Positions 15,711 to 22,605 of a DNA stretch of 64,000 nt are shown piece by piece. A program made the position numbers and the translations under genes. Source of the stretch: a virus; IMG/VR virus record IMGVR_UViG_3300025930_000007, positions 62,001 through 126,000 of that record; one strand, 5' to 3'. Numbering within the stretch: position 1 is the first letter of the stretch; the number at the start of each line of letters is the position of its first letter. Below the pieces are notes generated by a model. The model had not been told where the DNA came from. It worked only from the letters and a program-made list of their open reading frames with translations, and ran no database searches.

Positions 15711-15783
15711 GGAATGTGGGCCCCCTCTCTCGGCAAGGATGATCCTCGAACATCAAAAATGTTATTCGAAATTGAAAAAATAT

Positions 15784-15869
15784 CCGGGCGTGGTGGAATG
15801 GCAGACACGTGAGCTTGAGGTGCTCATGCGCGCAAGCGTGTGGAGGTTCGACTCCTCTCGCCCGGACCA
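15784..15869 (+). tRNA. tRNA-Leu(GAG), class II
   Basis: Acceptor CCGGGCG / CGCCCGG, discriminator A, encoded CCA. Anticodon stem TGAGC/GCTCA around TTGAGGT, anticodon GAG. Long variable arm GCGC-GCAA-GCGT. Confidence 0.93.
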
Positions 15870-15875
15870 AATCAT

Positions 15876-15952
15876 GCGGCGGTGATGCAACTGGCAGACA
15901 TCCTCGGCTCAGAACCGGGGTCCTGGAGGTTCGAATCCTCTCCGCCGTACCA
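15876..15952 (+). tRNA. tRNA with Leu anticodon CAG, short variable arm
   Basis: Acceptor GCGGCGG / CCGCCGT, discriminator A, encoded CCA. Anticodon stem CTCGG/CCGGG around CTCAGAA, anticodon CAG. The D-arm (TGGCAGACAT) is leucine-like, but only 5 nt separate the anticodon stem from the T-stem (GGAGG-TTCGAAT-CCTCT), so it lacks the class II arm expected of leucine tRNAs. Confidence 0.85.
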
Positions 15953-15953
15953 T

Positions 15954-16030
15954 ACGCAGGTGATGCAATTGGCAGACATCCTCGGTTGAGAATCGGGGTT
16001 TTACGGGTTCGAGTCCCGTCCTGCGTACCA
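15954..16030 (+). tRNA. tRNA with Leu anticodon GAG, short variable arm
   Basis: Acceptor ACGCAGG / CCTGCGT, discriminator A, encoded CCA. Anticodon stem CTCGG/TCGGG around TTGAGAA, anticodon GAG. The D-arm and anticodon stem nearly match the preceding gene (1 nt away), showing duplication. Variable loop of only 5 nt. A standard class II tRNA-Leu(GAG) already exists at 15784. Confidence 0.85.
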
Positions 16031-16033
16031 ATA

Positions 16034-16061
16034 TTGACCTTCCAGGTAAACGCGATATACT
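16034..16061 (+). promoter_or_regulatory. Leaderless-type promoter for the methyltransferase gene
   Basis: TTGACC (16034-16039), 16-bp spacer, TATACT (16056-16061), 6 nt to the ATG at 16068. Confidence 0.75.
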
Positions 16062-16067
16062 GGCTCC

Positions 16068-16580
16068 ATGCTCGGACTTTGGGACTATTCGAAGGCCGTT
16101 CCAGGCCAGAAGTACGGCGATGACGACGTCACCTACAGGAAGGCGATGGAATTCCTTTCTGATTGCCCACAGGTCGAGGATTGGGGTTGCGGCTTCGGAT
16201 ACGCGAAGACGTTCTGCAAGACGTCGTATAAGGGCGTTGATGGCAGCAAAGGGCCCAACACGGACGTCATTGCCGATCTGAGAGAATACAAGTCCGAAGC
16301 GGATGGGATCCTTCTTCGTCATGTTCTTGAACACAACCATGACTGGAAGAAGGTTCTCGACAATGTGATCGCGAGCTTCAGGAAGAAGCTGGTGATCATC
16401 CTTTTCACACCCTTTACCGCTCAAACCAAGCAGATCGCCACCAACCGAAGCAACATTCCGGACATGTCCTTCCGAAAGGAAGACATCACGGGAGCTCTCA
16501 AGGGTTTCAAGGTCAAGGAAGAAGTCCTGAGAACCAAGACTCAGTATGGGATCGAGTTCATCTTCTACATTGAACGCTGA
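16068..16580 (+). CDS. Class I SAM-dependent methyltransferase
   Basis: 170 residues. Motif I-like EDWGCGFGYAK (about 37-47), an acidic strand (KGVDGS), a TDVIADLREY segment and RHVLEHN (about 84-90), the typical type-11 methyltransferase series. Short for the family, so a minimal fold. Substrate unknown. Translation probably starts leaderless; no Shine-Dalgarno. Not part of the later glycan cassette. Confidence 0.82.
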   Translation: MLGLWDYSKAVPGQKYGDDDVTYRKAMEFLSDCPQVEDWGCGFGYAKTFCKTSYKGVDGSKGPNTDVIADLREYKSEADGILLRHVLEHNHDWKKVLDNVIASFRKKLVIILFTPFTAQTKQIATNRSNIPDMSFRKEDITGALKGFKVKEEVLRTKTQYGIEFIFYIER

Positions 16581-16609
16581 ATCGGCTATACTCCAGCGGG
16601 AGGTGAACC

Positions 16610-16813
16610 ATGCCAACTTACCTGTATGGAACTGTCGGCGTTTGGACCGGATGCGGATTCGACACCATTCCCCTGATCTTCCCTCCTCCAACGATTCTCG
16701 GGTATGACGCCTGCGTATCCCCGATCGTATCGGATCCGCCCGAGGAAGGGCCCTTCATCGGAACGCCGGTCGGCAGCGCTGAAGGCGAAGACACGTTCGT
16801 GATCGTCGAGTGA
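16610..16813 (+). CDS. Small hypothetical protein
   Basis: 67 residues, mainly beta/coil with Gly, Pro and acidic residues, no recognised domain. GGGAGGTGAACC precedes the ATG and TATACT lies about 15 nt further upstream. Its stop overlaps the GTG of the next gene (GTGA). Confidence 0.65.
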   Translation: MPTYLYGTVGVWTGCGFDTIPLIFPPPTILGYDACVSPIVSDPPEEGPFIGTPVGSAEGEDTFVIVE

Positions 16814-16989
16814 GCAAGAAAATCTGCACGTCCTGCGGAATGCCCTTCAGCATTCTGCCGAAGGAAGGGCGACATCACCCCAAAGACTGCCCGGAAGGTC
16901 TGGACCTGGAGTGCCCAAGCTGTGATCCGGATGTCTACGCCACTGAATGTCAAAAGTGTCGCCCGAAACAGGATATGCAGAGGTCATGA
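16810..16989 (+). CDS. Small zinc-ribbon protein
   Basis: 59 residues starting GTG. Cys pairs C-x2-C near residues 6-9, then CPSC and CQKC (about 38 and 48), plus HHP and a single Cys, suggesting one or two zinc knuckles. It overlaps its neighbours by 4 nt on both sides, which supports it as a real gene in an operon with ACP. Function unknown. Confidence 0.7.
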   Translation: MSKKICTSCGMPFSILPKEGRHHPKDCPEGLDLECPSCDPDVYATECQKCRPKQDMQRS

Positions 16990-17237
16990 TGAATCAATCC
17001 GAGATCGAGCCCAGGGTCATCGAGATCATCGCCAAGCAGCTTTCGATGCCCAAGGAGAAGGTCACAAGAGCCGCCAGGATCCAGGATGATCTGGGAGCAG
17101 ACTCCCTGGACACCGTTGAGATGGTCATGGAACTCGAGGATGGCCTGGACATCGAGATCCCAGACGGAGCGCTCGAGAAGATCAAGACCGTCGGAGATGT
17201 GGTCGACTTCGTGGAAAAAGCGCCCAAGAAGGCTTGA
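16986..17237 (+). CDS. acpP: Acyl carrier protein
   Basis: 83 residues from the ATG at 16986. The 4'-phosphopantetheine site is intact in LGADSLDTVEMVMELED, with the modified Ser about 40 residues from the start, and the four-helix pattern (VIEIIAKQL ... VGDVVDFVEKA) is complete. It carries acyl chains in fatty-acid synthesis. Phage ACP genes are uncommon; a desaturase at 22602 raises the possibility of lipid remodelling. The ATG overlaps the upstream stop; AGAGG lies 3-8 nt upstream. An earlier ATG at 16947 would overlap the zinc-ribbon gene and is unlikely. Confidence 0.93.
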   Translation: MMNQSEIEPRVIEIIAKQLSMPKEKVTRAARIQDDLGADSLDTVEMVMELEDGLDIEIPDGALEKIKTVGDVVDFVEKAPKKA

Positions 17238-17262
17238 ACCCGGACCCCTCTAGGGGTATGAT
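17234..17262 (+). promoter_or_regulatory. Leaderless-type promoter overlapping the ACP stop
   Basis: TTGAAC (17234-17239) includes the ACP stop TGA; 17-bp spacer; TATGAT (17257-17262); 6 nt to the ATG at 17269. Confidence 0.7.
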
Positions 17263-17268
17263 TTCAGC

Positions 17269-17532
17269 ATGGTCAAGATGAATCCGCGGGGAATGCTGAC
17301 AGGCCATTACGGCCTGGGCGCGATGGCCATCAAGACGGATGGCCGGATCAGCCCTTGGGTTCATGTCGGAGTGGTCGGCGCTGGCGTTGTCCTTGGGTAT
17401 ATCAGCTATCCGTATGCCCAGCAGCCGCTTGGGATGATGTTGATGGGCGCCTCCGGCAGTATCATTGCCGTAGGCCTTCTTCTTCTCGCGTACGACTACT
17501 TCAAAGATAAAAGCATCGTTCAGCCGAACTAG
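17269..17532 (+). CDS. Small two-helix membrane protein
   Basis: 87 residues. Two predicted transmembrane helices (about 29-48 and 54-76) after a short basic N-terminus, ending in a charged tail. No family recognised. Expressed from a leaderless promoter and followed closely by two further membrane-protein genes (17544, 17968), so probably one operon. Confidence 0.75.
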   Translation: MVKMNPRGMLTGHYGLGAMAIKTDGRISPWVHVGVVGAGVVLGYISYPYAQQPLGMMLMGASGSIIAVGLLLLAYDYFKDKSIVQPN

Positions 17533-17543
17533 GAGAGAGTTCC

Positions 17544-17963
17544 ATGACCCAGATCGCTTTCCCCGTGCATCCCGCCTGGAAGCTTGGCAGCACCGGCAGA
17601 CCCGGACCCATGCCGGCGTTTCAGCGGATGCCCTGGAAGCCTGTGGAACTCCCCAAGAACCCGAACCTCGAGCTCGGCCAAAGCGGTGGCGCGGCGAAGG
17701 CCGTGGCGCTCGGCGCCCTGCTCCTCCCGACGGCCGCCGCCGCGGCGGTCTCCTTCGTCGGCTTCCGTCTGGGCAGCAAGGACGAAGAGGGCTGGGTTTC
17801 TGTTCTCGGCTATGTCGTCGGAGCGATCGGAGCCCTCTCTGCGCTTATGGGCGTCCTGGCCATGATGGGCGTTGCAGTTACGCCATTCACTTTCACGCCG
17901 AAGACGAGCGAAGTCGCTGCACTTCCAGCGCCAGCACCAGCCACGGTCACATCGGCGGGCTAA
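17544..17963 (+). CDS. Ala/Gly-rich membrane protein
   Basis: 139 residues. A proline-rich N-terminal 45 residues, then two hydrophobic helices (about 50-73 and 83-110) and an Ala/Pro-rich C-terminus. GGAGAGAG lies before the ATG. Not recognised. The layout resembles small membrane proteins elsewhere in the window. Confidence 0.75.
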   Translation: MTQIAFPVHPAWKLGSTGRPGPMPAFQRMPWKPVELPKNPNLELGQSGGAAKAVALGALLLPTAAAAAVSFVGFRLGSKDEEGWVSVLGYVVGAIGALSALMGVLAMMGVAVTPFTFTPKTSEVAALPAPAPATVTSAG

Positions 17964-17967
17964 AGCC

Positions 17968-18435
17968 ATGCTGGGCTTTCGTCCGGCGTCCGGGAAGAAC
18001 TGGGCTCCGGCCCGCATGGGCGAACGAGGCTGGCAGGAGATCAAGGGACGCCTTCCTGAGCTCGAAGAACCCCTCAAGTTCATCGGTGTCAGTCTTGCCT
18101 GGATCGGTGCCGATCTGGTTGGGCATCAATTGATCCCTACTATCGCGGCTGAACGAACGCCCCCGACCTATTACCGGAACAAGCTTCTGTTCGCTCCCGT
18201 CTTTCTGCTTGCTGGTCGTCTCGTGTCGGATCTGATCGGCGGCTCTCCGGTTGTTCGATCTCTCACGTTGGGAACGACAGCGAATGCGCTCATGCAGGTT
18301 GGCTATCTGATGTCTTATCCGGCCGACTTCAACATCAGCGTCTTCCTGTTGCATGAAGCGATCGTGGTCCCGCTCTCCTACTTCCTGATCGGGAAGCCGG
18401 GTCGCATCATCTTCTTCAAGGAAGGCCCGGGATGA
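17968..18435 (+). CDS. Multi-pass membrane protein
   Basis: 155 residues from the ATG at 17968. Hydrophobic segments near 38-58, 72-90, 99-117 and 125-141 suggest three or four membrane spans, with a basic N-terminus. Not recognised. It overlaps the next gene by 4 nt (ATGA). Confidence 0.75.
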   Translation: MLGFRPASGKNWAPARMGERGWQEIKGRLPELEEPLKFIGVSLAWIGADLVGHQLIPTIAAERTPPTYYRNKLLFAPVFLLAGRLVSDLIGGSPVVRSLTLGTTANALMQVGYLMSYPADFNISVFLLHEAIVVPLSYFLIGKPGRIIFFKEGPG

Positions 18436-18878
18436 ACCTGGGACAATCGATTCCTGTCCAGAATCCTACTCCCGCACCGCTTCCATTTGCCTGGGGAACG
18501 CTCTATAGGCATGCGAATCCCGACGGCAGTCGGAAGCGCTGCGTGAACTGCGTCTTCTGGGTTCCAAGCAATCATCAATGCTCGCTGCATGAGGCAAGCG
18601 TCCAAGTGGATGACCAGGACACTTGCGGTTACCACATCTTTGGAGAACCTGCGGACAACTGGAACATGTTCTCCGGGATTCAGCACGTGAAGCCGGAACT
18701 ATCCGGTCTGCGGGACGCCGGCAGCGGCGTTTCCTGTGCAAACTGCAAGTTCTACCAGGTCGTCGATCAAACGAGCGGTCTTTGTCGTGCGGTGGCTGCG
18801 AAGAACGGTCAGCCACCACAGCCCGTTGAATCCTTGGGCTGGTGCGCGCGGTACCAAGGCATGGCCATAGGGGGCTGA
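18432..18878 (+). CDS. Tandem Cys-motif protein
   Basis: 148 residues with two copies of a C-x2-C-x-F ... C ... C module: CVNCVFW...CSLH...CGYH (about 37-67) and CANCKFY...CRAV...CARY (about 101-140). Four Cys per repeat fit a small iron-sulfur or zinc site such as a HiPIP-like fold, though the family is not certain. The duplication within one protein is clear by eye. It closes the 17269-18878 operon. Confidence 0.75.
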   Translation: MNLGQSIPVQNPTPAPLPFAWGTLYRHANPDGSRKRCVNCVFWVPSNHQCSLHEASVQVDDQDTCGYHIFGEPADNWNMFSGIQHVKPELSGLRDAGSGVSCANCKFYQVVDQTSGLCRAVAAKNGQPPQPVESLGWCARYQGMAIGG

Positions 18879-18884
18879 GATCCC

Positions 18885-18960
18885 GGGCCGGTAGCTCAGC
18901 GGCAGGAGCAGTCCCCTCATAAGGGAAAGGTAGTGGGGTCGGCACCCACACGGCCCACCA
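18885..18960 (+). tRNA. tRNA-Met or tRNA-Ile2 (CAU)
   Basis: Acceptor GGGCCGG / ACGGCCC (last pair mismatched), discriminator A, encoded CCA. Loop CTCATAA gives CAU. It lacks the three G-C pairs of initiator tRNA, so it is elongator Met or lysidine-modified Ile2; this cannot be separated by eye. Confidence 0.88.
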
Positions 18961-18965
18961 AATAT

Positions 18966-19042
18966 CGGGGCGTAGCGAAGCCTGGCATCGCGCTTGCTTT
19001 GGGAGCAAGAAATCGCCGGTTCAAATCCGGCCGCCCCGACCA
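18966..19042 (+). tRNA. tRNA-Pro(UGG)
   Basis: Acceptor CGGGGCG / CGCCCCG, discriminator A, encoded CCA. Anticodon stem CTTGC/GCAAG around TTTGGGA, anticodon UGG. Confidence 0.95.
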
Positions 19043-19048
19043 ACTTTC

Positions 19049-19078
19049 TTGATATTCTGAACGTGGATCTGGTAATAT
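19049..19078 (+). promoter_or_regulatory. Promoter for the 19124 gene
   Basis: TTGATA (19049-19054), 18-bp spacer, TAATAT (19073-19078), about 45 nt before the ATG at 19124. Confidence 0.5.
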
Positions 19079-19123
19079 CTTTCGTACCCCCCTCAGTAAA
19101 GACGCCGCCCAAGCGAGGACGCT

Positions 19124-19852
19124 ATGCTTCCGGGCAAGTGCGGATGTCCAGGCAATCCAGCCACTCCATTCGGAGGTCCCGCCTCTGGTCTTTGGCCAAG
19201 CGGATCTGCCGGCGCTGAAAGCGCAGCAGCCGGCCTTGTGTCCTGCCGGATGGCCAATCTGATCGCCACCTGTTTTACTGCCTGCGTTGGTGCGACACCC
19301 TGCGGCTTCTTTCCGGCAACTCCACCAGGAACTATTCAGTTCACAGCCAACAGTGTGCTGCTCGGTAATGATGGATCTGGAAATTCCCTAGGTCTTCTGG
19401 CCGCACCTCATGCGGCTACTTTTGATCCTTTGAACGCTACCCTTCAATTTAAGGTCATCGAGTTCAATCAGTTCCCAGGCAACTTTGTCGTGATCATCAC
19501 GGATTCTACTGGGTTTGGAGTCTTCCAAGTCCAGCTCTTCAGCGATGGCACCCTGTTCGTTGTCGTTGGAGCGCTTCAGTACAACGGCACCTGGACTCCC
19601 GTGGCTGGTGCGGAGATCCTCGTCCATTACGAGACCATCGCTGGCGTCCCTCATCTCTTCCTGAACAATGTCGAGGTTTCGCTGACTCTCTTCGGTCCAA
19701 ATGCAAACTTCATTTCTCCGAATATCATCCTTGTTGGCGGGGAAAGTTCTGTGCCGAACAACAAGGTTACCTACGACTTCCTTTTTGTCGATACAACGTC
19801 CCTTCCTCCCACGGTCAACTTCTGCTGTCCCGATGGGACTCCGTCGAGGTAG
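19124..19852 (+). CDS. Possible lectin/LamG-like structural protein
   Basis: 242 residues. A Gly/Pro/Cys-rich N-terminus (GKCGCPGNP...) precedes a beta-rich domain (about 65-235). Alternating hydrophobic strands such as NFVVIITDSTGFGVFQVQLF and HYETIAGVPHLFLNNVEV resemble a concanavalin-like jelly-roll that binds glycans. It could be a virion surface or receptor-binding component; this rests on fold-like appearance only. It is followed after 2 nt by another small gene. Confidence 0.6.
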   Translation: MLPGKCGCPGNPATPFGGPASGLWPSGSAGAESAAAGLVSCRMANLIATCFTACVGATPCGFFPATPPGTIQFTANSVLLGNDGSGNSLGLLAAPHAATFDPLNATLQFKVIEFNQFPGNFVVIITDSTGFGVFQVQLFSDGTLFVVVGALQYNGTWTPVAGAEILVHYETIAGVPHLFLNNVEVSLTLFGPNANFISPNIILVGGESSVPNNKVTYDFLFVDTTSLPPTVNFCCPDGTPSR

Positions 19853-19854
19853 CC

Positions 19855-20163
19855 ATGACCTTTAGAAAGACCGATGTCGTGGTGCTGGGATCCTCGAGCA
19901 GCGGTCTTTTCTCGATTCCTTTTACCGAAGCGTTCAAGCGCGATCCCAAGTACGTGATTCTCGTAGGAAGTCCGCAGGTCCCTGGTTTGGGAGTAATCGG
20001 TTCTCCTGCAATGCCTCTGACGACCATGCTGGATGGTGATCCAGGCGGCCAAATACAAGTCAGAATAAACAGCTTTGACAAGGTTGGAGTTCATGCCGAA
20101 GTATTGACCAACAGCCTGGCACCAGGTCAGACGTCCCGGCTCAACTTCCTGGCTCAGGACTAA
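19855..20163 (+). CDS. Hypothetical beta-rich protein
   Basis: 102 residues. N-terminal VVVLGSSSSGLFSIPF could be a small nucleotide-fold start, but no catalytic motif follows. Probably co-transcribed with the lectin-like gene. Not recognised. Confidence 0.65.
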   Translation: MTFRKTDVVVLGSSSSGLFSIPFTEAFKRDPKYVILVGSPQVPGLGVIGSPAMPLTTMLDGDPGGQIQVRINSFDKVGVHAEVLTNSLAPGQTSRLNFLAQD

Positions 20164-20192
20164 CTTTGATTCCTCAAAAATCACCTCTGCAA

Positions 20193-20516
20193 AATTGGAA
20201 CGCCCGGTCTGTCGGTGAAAAGCGATGCGAGACCGGCGCGAAACGCTCTCAGTAATCCTCCGCACTCCGGTCCGCTTAGCACGGAGTCCGAGAGTGGCAG
20301 AGCTCCGTAAATTCGGAGTTCGCTATTCGACCACATGCTCGGAAGGAGGAGATCATGGCCGGGCCGGCCTGGGCTGCCGAAGCTCAGCAGCTCTGAAGTC
20401 CTTTGTGTAAGTCGCGCCGCCTTTTGGCGAGAGGAGCCATACGAAAGCGGATGGCCGGCAAAAGCTCCCAGCGCGCGAGTTGAGAGGCTAAACCGAGGTC
20501 AGCGGGCGTTCCAATT
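20193..20516 (+). ncRNA. Candidate structured RNA D (324 nt), unknown family
   Basis: The ends AATTGGAACGCCCG (20193-20206) and CGGGCGTTCCAATT (20503-20516) form a perfect 14-bp stem. Inside are several clear hairpins: ACTCCG/CGGAGT enclosed by CTCTC/GAGAG, CTCCG-TAAATT-CGGAG, CGCC-TTTT-GGCG and GGAGC/GCTCC. No ORF in this gap has a ribosome site and normal codon use. Signatures of RNase P RNA, tmRNA, 6S and SRP RNA were looked for and not seen. Confidence 0.6.
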
Positions 20517-20590
20517 AAACTTCTTGTGGTCGGTCCGTATGCCAGCTATCATCAACTTTCTGAGTTAGATATTTTTCAAGGAAATGGGCA

Positions 20591-20785
20591 ATGCCTGACC
20601 AGTTCACCGACCAGGACCTGCCGTGCGCGGATTGTGGCAGTTCGTTCGTGTTCACCGCGGGTGAGCAGCAGTTCTTTTCGACCAAGGGCTTCACGCCGCC
20701 CAAGCGCTGCAAGCCCTGCCGCGACGCCAAGAAGCAGCAGCAGGGACAGAGCGGCGGCGGCAACAAGTTCGGCAATCGAAGGTAA
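20591..20785 (+). CDS. Zinc-ribbon protein
   Basis: 64 residues. Pattern C-x2-C ... F-x2-KGF-x-PPKRC-x2-C (Cys about 12, 15, 40, 43) matches the probable zinc-binding (zf-trcl type) family found in many bacteria and phages. Gln/Gly-rich basic tail. AAGGAAATGGGCA precedes the ATG. Likely binds zinc and perhaps nucleic acid; function not established. Confidence 0.85.
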   Translation: MPDQFTDQDLPCADCGSSFVFTAGEQQFFSTKGFTPPKRCKPCRDAKKQQQGQSGGGNKFGNRR

Positions 20786-20837
20786 CCCTCATCGGATTCC
20801 TCTCTTCCGACACCGGTCTTAAAGACCGTCGATAGAT

Positions 20838-20911
20838 GCCCCCGTGGTGTAGCAGATGCATGACCGTTTCCTAAACGGTAGGGCCCGGCGCGACCCCGGG
20901 CGGGGGTACCA
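20838..20911 (+). tRNA. tRNA-Arg(CCU)
   Basis: Acceptor GCCCCCG / CGGGGGT, discriminator A, encoded CCA. Anticodon stem ACCGT/ACGGT around TTCCTAA, anticodon CCU. The T-loop CGCGACC lacks the usual TTC, and the D-stem is weak. Confidence 0.88.
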
Positions 20912-20921
20912 ATCGAAAACC

Positions 20922-20950
20922 ATGACTTTCTGAAGATAACCGGGTAAGGT
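20922..20950 (+). promoter_or_regulatory. Leaderless-type promoter for the DUF4326 gene
   Basis: ATGACT (20922-20927), 17-bp spacer, TAAGGT (20945-20950), 7 nt to the GTG at 20958. An inverted repeat CCGGGT / ACCCGG surrounds the -10. Confidence 0.5.
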
Positions 20951-20957
20951 AAACCCG

Positions 20958-21248
20958 GTGACTAAAAAGACGGTCGTCAACGTTCGAAGCGGGAAGCCCT
21001 TCGACGTCTACATGGGCCGCGGGGGTCCATTCGGGAACCCTTACGTGCTGGGGCCCGATGGCGATCGTGAGGAAGTCATCCGGAAGTTCCGCATCCATTT
21101 CTACGAGAGGCTGAAGATCGACCCGGCTTGGAAGAAGCTGGTCGAAGGTCTTCGCGGGAAACGGCTCGCCTGTCACTGCGCTCCGCTTGCCTGCCACGTC
21201 GACGTGTATATCGAATACCTGGAATCCCCCGGTCTTCCAACTGGATAG
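20958..21248 (+). CDS. DUF4326 domain protein
   Basis: 96 residues covering the whole domain: VVNVRSGKPFDVYMGRGGPFGNPY (key residues R10, Y18, G20-R21, F25-G26-N27-P28), REEVIRKFR, and the Cys/His end LACHCAPLACHVDVY. The Cys-x-Cys-x4-Cys-His cluster probably binds a metal. The domain is common in phages; its biochemical role is not known to me. The GTG follows a leaderless promoter. The stop lies inside tRNA-Arg(CCG). Confidence 0.88.
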   Translation: MTKKTVVNVRSGKPFDVYMGRGGPFGNPYVLGPDGDREEVIRKFRIHFYERLKIDPAWKKLVEGLRGKRLACHCAPLACHVDVYIEYLESPGLPTG

Positions 21249-21301
21249 GATGGGGCCCTCCGAAGGCCTCGATGACAGTTCGAATCTGTCCTGGGGGACC
21301 A
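21226..21301 (+). tRNA. tRNA-Arg(CCG)
   Basis: Acceptor CCCCCGG / CTGGGGG, discriminator A, encoded CCA. Anticodon stem GGGCC/GGCCT around CTCCGAA, anticodon CCG. T-arm GACAG-TTCGAAT-CTGTC. Its 5' 23 nt overlap the 3' end of the DUF4326 gene. Confidence 0.92.
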
Positions 21302-21323
21302 TTTCATCCGTAAGGAGGTCGGT

Positions 21324-21842
21324 GTGTCTCTAGTCAAGGAGCATTGTTCGCTCTGTGGACCCACCTGCCCCGAATGCGGACACTCCACGCTCATCCACGG
21401 AAGAGATGGAAGATGCAAGGGAAGCGACAATTGCCTTTGCGGCTGGGCTCGGACGATGGGGCCTCATGCCAGAGCCGTTACCGTCGTCCGGCAGCGCAAC
21501 AAGGGAGCGAAGATCGGACGCTCAACACGCCAGGATCTTCTATCGATCCCTTGCTACTTCTGCGGAGGAGAGGCCAATACGATCGATCACTTGGTTCCGC
21601 GAGCGAAGGGAGGAACGAATACACGTTCCAATCTCGTCTCGGCTTGCGGACTCTGTAACATGATCAAATCCGACAAGCTCTATGGAGATCTGATTTTCTT
21701 CTGCGAGCGGATCCAGAAAGAGGTGTGCAACGAGAGAAGCTTGCGGAGGATCCAGCTATTCAATCTAATCCAAGCCCAGGCGGTCAAGATCCTGGCTTGG
21801 CACGAAAAGCGCATGGCCTCAAAACAACTCCCGGTGGTGTAA
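21324..21842 (+). CDS. HNH endonuclease with N-terminal Cys cluster
   Basis: 172 residues. The N-terminal 40 residues have Cys/His-rich zinc-finger-like motifs (CSLCGPTCPECGH, CLCG). The HNH core is at about 78-115: CYFCGG, IDHLVPRAKGG, N in RSNLVSACGLCN and a final K. HNH enzymes nick or cut DNA and are frequent homing endonucleases in phages. AAGGAGG lies before the GTG start. The stop TAA is inside tRNA-Arg(GCG). Confidence 0.9.
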   Translation: MSLVKEHCSLCGPTCPECGHSTLIHGRDGRCKGSDNCLCGWARTMGPHARAVTVVRQRNKGAKIGRSTRQDLLSIPCYFCGGEANTIDHLVPRAKGGTNTRSNLVSACGLCNMIKSDKLYGDLIFFCERIQKEVCNERSLRRIQLFNLIQAQAVKILAWHEKRMASKQLPVV

Positions 21843-21902
21843 CGGATTGCACACGACCCTGCGAAGGTCGAGGTGAGGGTTCGATTCCCTCCTGGGAGAC
21901 CA
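21828..21902 (+). tRNA. tRNA-Arg(GCG)
   Basis: Acceptor CTCCCGG / CTGGGAG, discriminator A, encoded CCA. Anticodon stem CGACC/GGTCG around CTGCGAA, anticodon GCG. Most bacteria read these codons with an A34 (inosine) tRNA, so a G34 version is unusual. The first 15 nt overlap the HNH gene end. Confidence 0.92.
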
Positions 21903-21905
21903 ATC

Positions 21906-21979
21906 GCCCCCGTGGTGTAGTAGATGCATTTCCAGTTTCGACCTGGAAGGGCCCGGTGCGACCCCGGGCGGGGGTTCCA
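21906..21979 (+). tRNA. tRNA-Arg(UCG)
   Basis: Acceptor GCCCCCG / CGGGGGT, discriminator T, encoded CCA. Anticodon stem TCCAG/CTGGA around TTTCGAC, anticodon UCG. T-loop TGCGACC. Body closely similar to tRNA-Arg(CCU) at 20838, so the two are duplicates with changed anticodons. Confidence 0.9.
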
Positions 21980-22011
21980 TTTTTTGGAATAAGAAGTAGA
22001 ATGCGGTGGGG

Positions 22012-22605
22012 ATGGCAGACATCGCAACGCCTCGCAACGGCAAGCCCGCTCACATGCGGACGCTGGAAGAGTTCGTCGGCAAAAATCCAACAGTCGACCG
22101 TACCTTCGGATATTGGAACGAAGAAGCCTTTATCCTTCATCGAGCCCCATATCTGGATAATTACAAGATCGCCAAACGCAATTTCTTTTGCGATGAGCCC
22201 CGGAAATATGGGACTGGCACGCCTGGCGAGATCCGCATCCTGTATCACTGCTATCACTTGGCGATCCTGAAAGAGGATCCCTACTATGCTCTGCTCCTCG
22301 CCGACACTGTCGAGGCTGGGACTGGAACGATTCTGATGCGGGACAACATCGTTGGAGAGTTCTACGCGGATGGATTCGGTTATAACATCTTGGGAATCCA
22401 GGAAGCATATCGCGGCCGCGGCGTAGGAGCTCACTTCGTTGCTGCTGCGATCGAGGAGACAGGCAGGGTTGATCCGACTGGCGCCTATTCGCCGGCGGGT
22501 CTCGCGACCCGAAAGAAGGCCCACCGGATCCTGGTGGAGAATGCCATTAAGCGCGGTGATTCGATTCCGATGGAAGTCCTGGAAGAATACGAGAAGAAAC
22601 GATGA
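22012..22605 (+). CDS. GNAT-family acetyltransferase-like protein
   Basis: 197 residues. The acetyl-CoA loop motif AYRGRGVGAHFV (about 124-135, Q/R-x2-G-x-G/A) preceded by NILGI is the GNAT signature. The flanking beta strands (AGTGTILMRDN) fit the fold. Substrate unknown. ATG 22012 is preferred; GTG 22006 is in frame. TAGAAT lies just upstream. It overlaps the desaturase gene by 4 nt. Confidence 0.8.
   Translation: MADIATPRNGKPAHMRTLEEFVGKNPTVDRTFGYWNEEAFILHRAPYLDNYKIAKRNFFCDEPRKYGTGTPGEIRILYHCYHLAILKEDPYYALLLADTVEAGTGTILMRDNIVGEFYADGFGYNILGIQEAYRGRGVGAHFVAAAIEETGRVDPTGAYSPAGLATRKKAHRILVENAIKRGDSIPMEVLEEYEKKR

Noticed and set aside
20193-20516. RNase P RNA, tmRNA, 6S or SRP RNA
   Set aside because: None of their conserved core sequences, and no tRNA-like acceptor end, was found.
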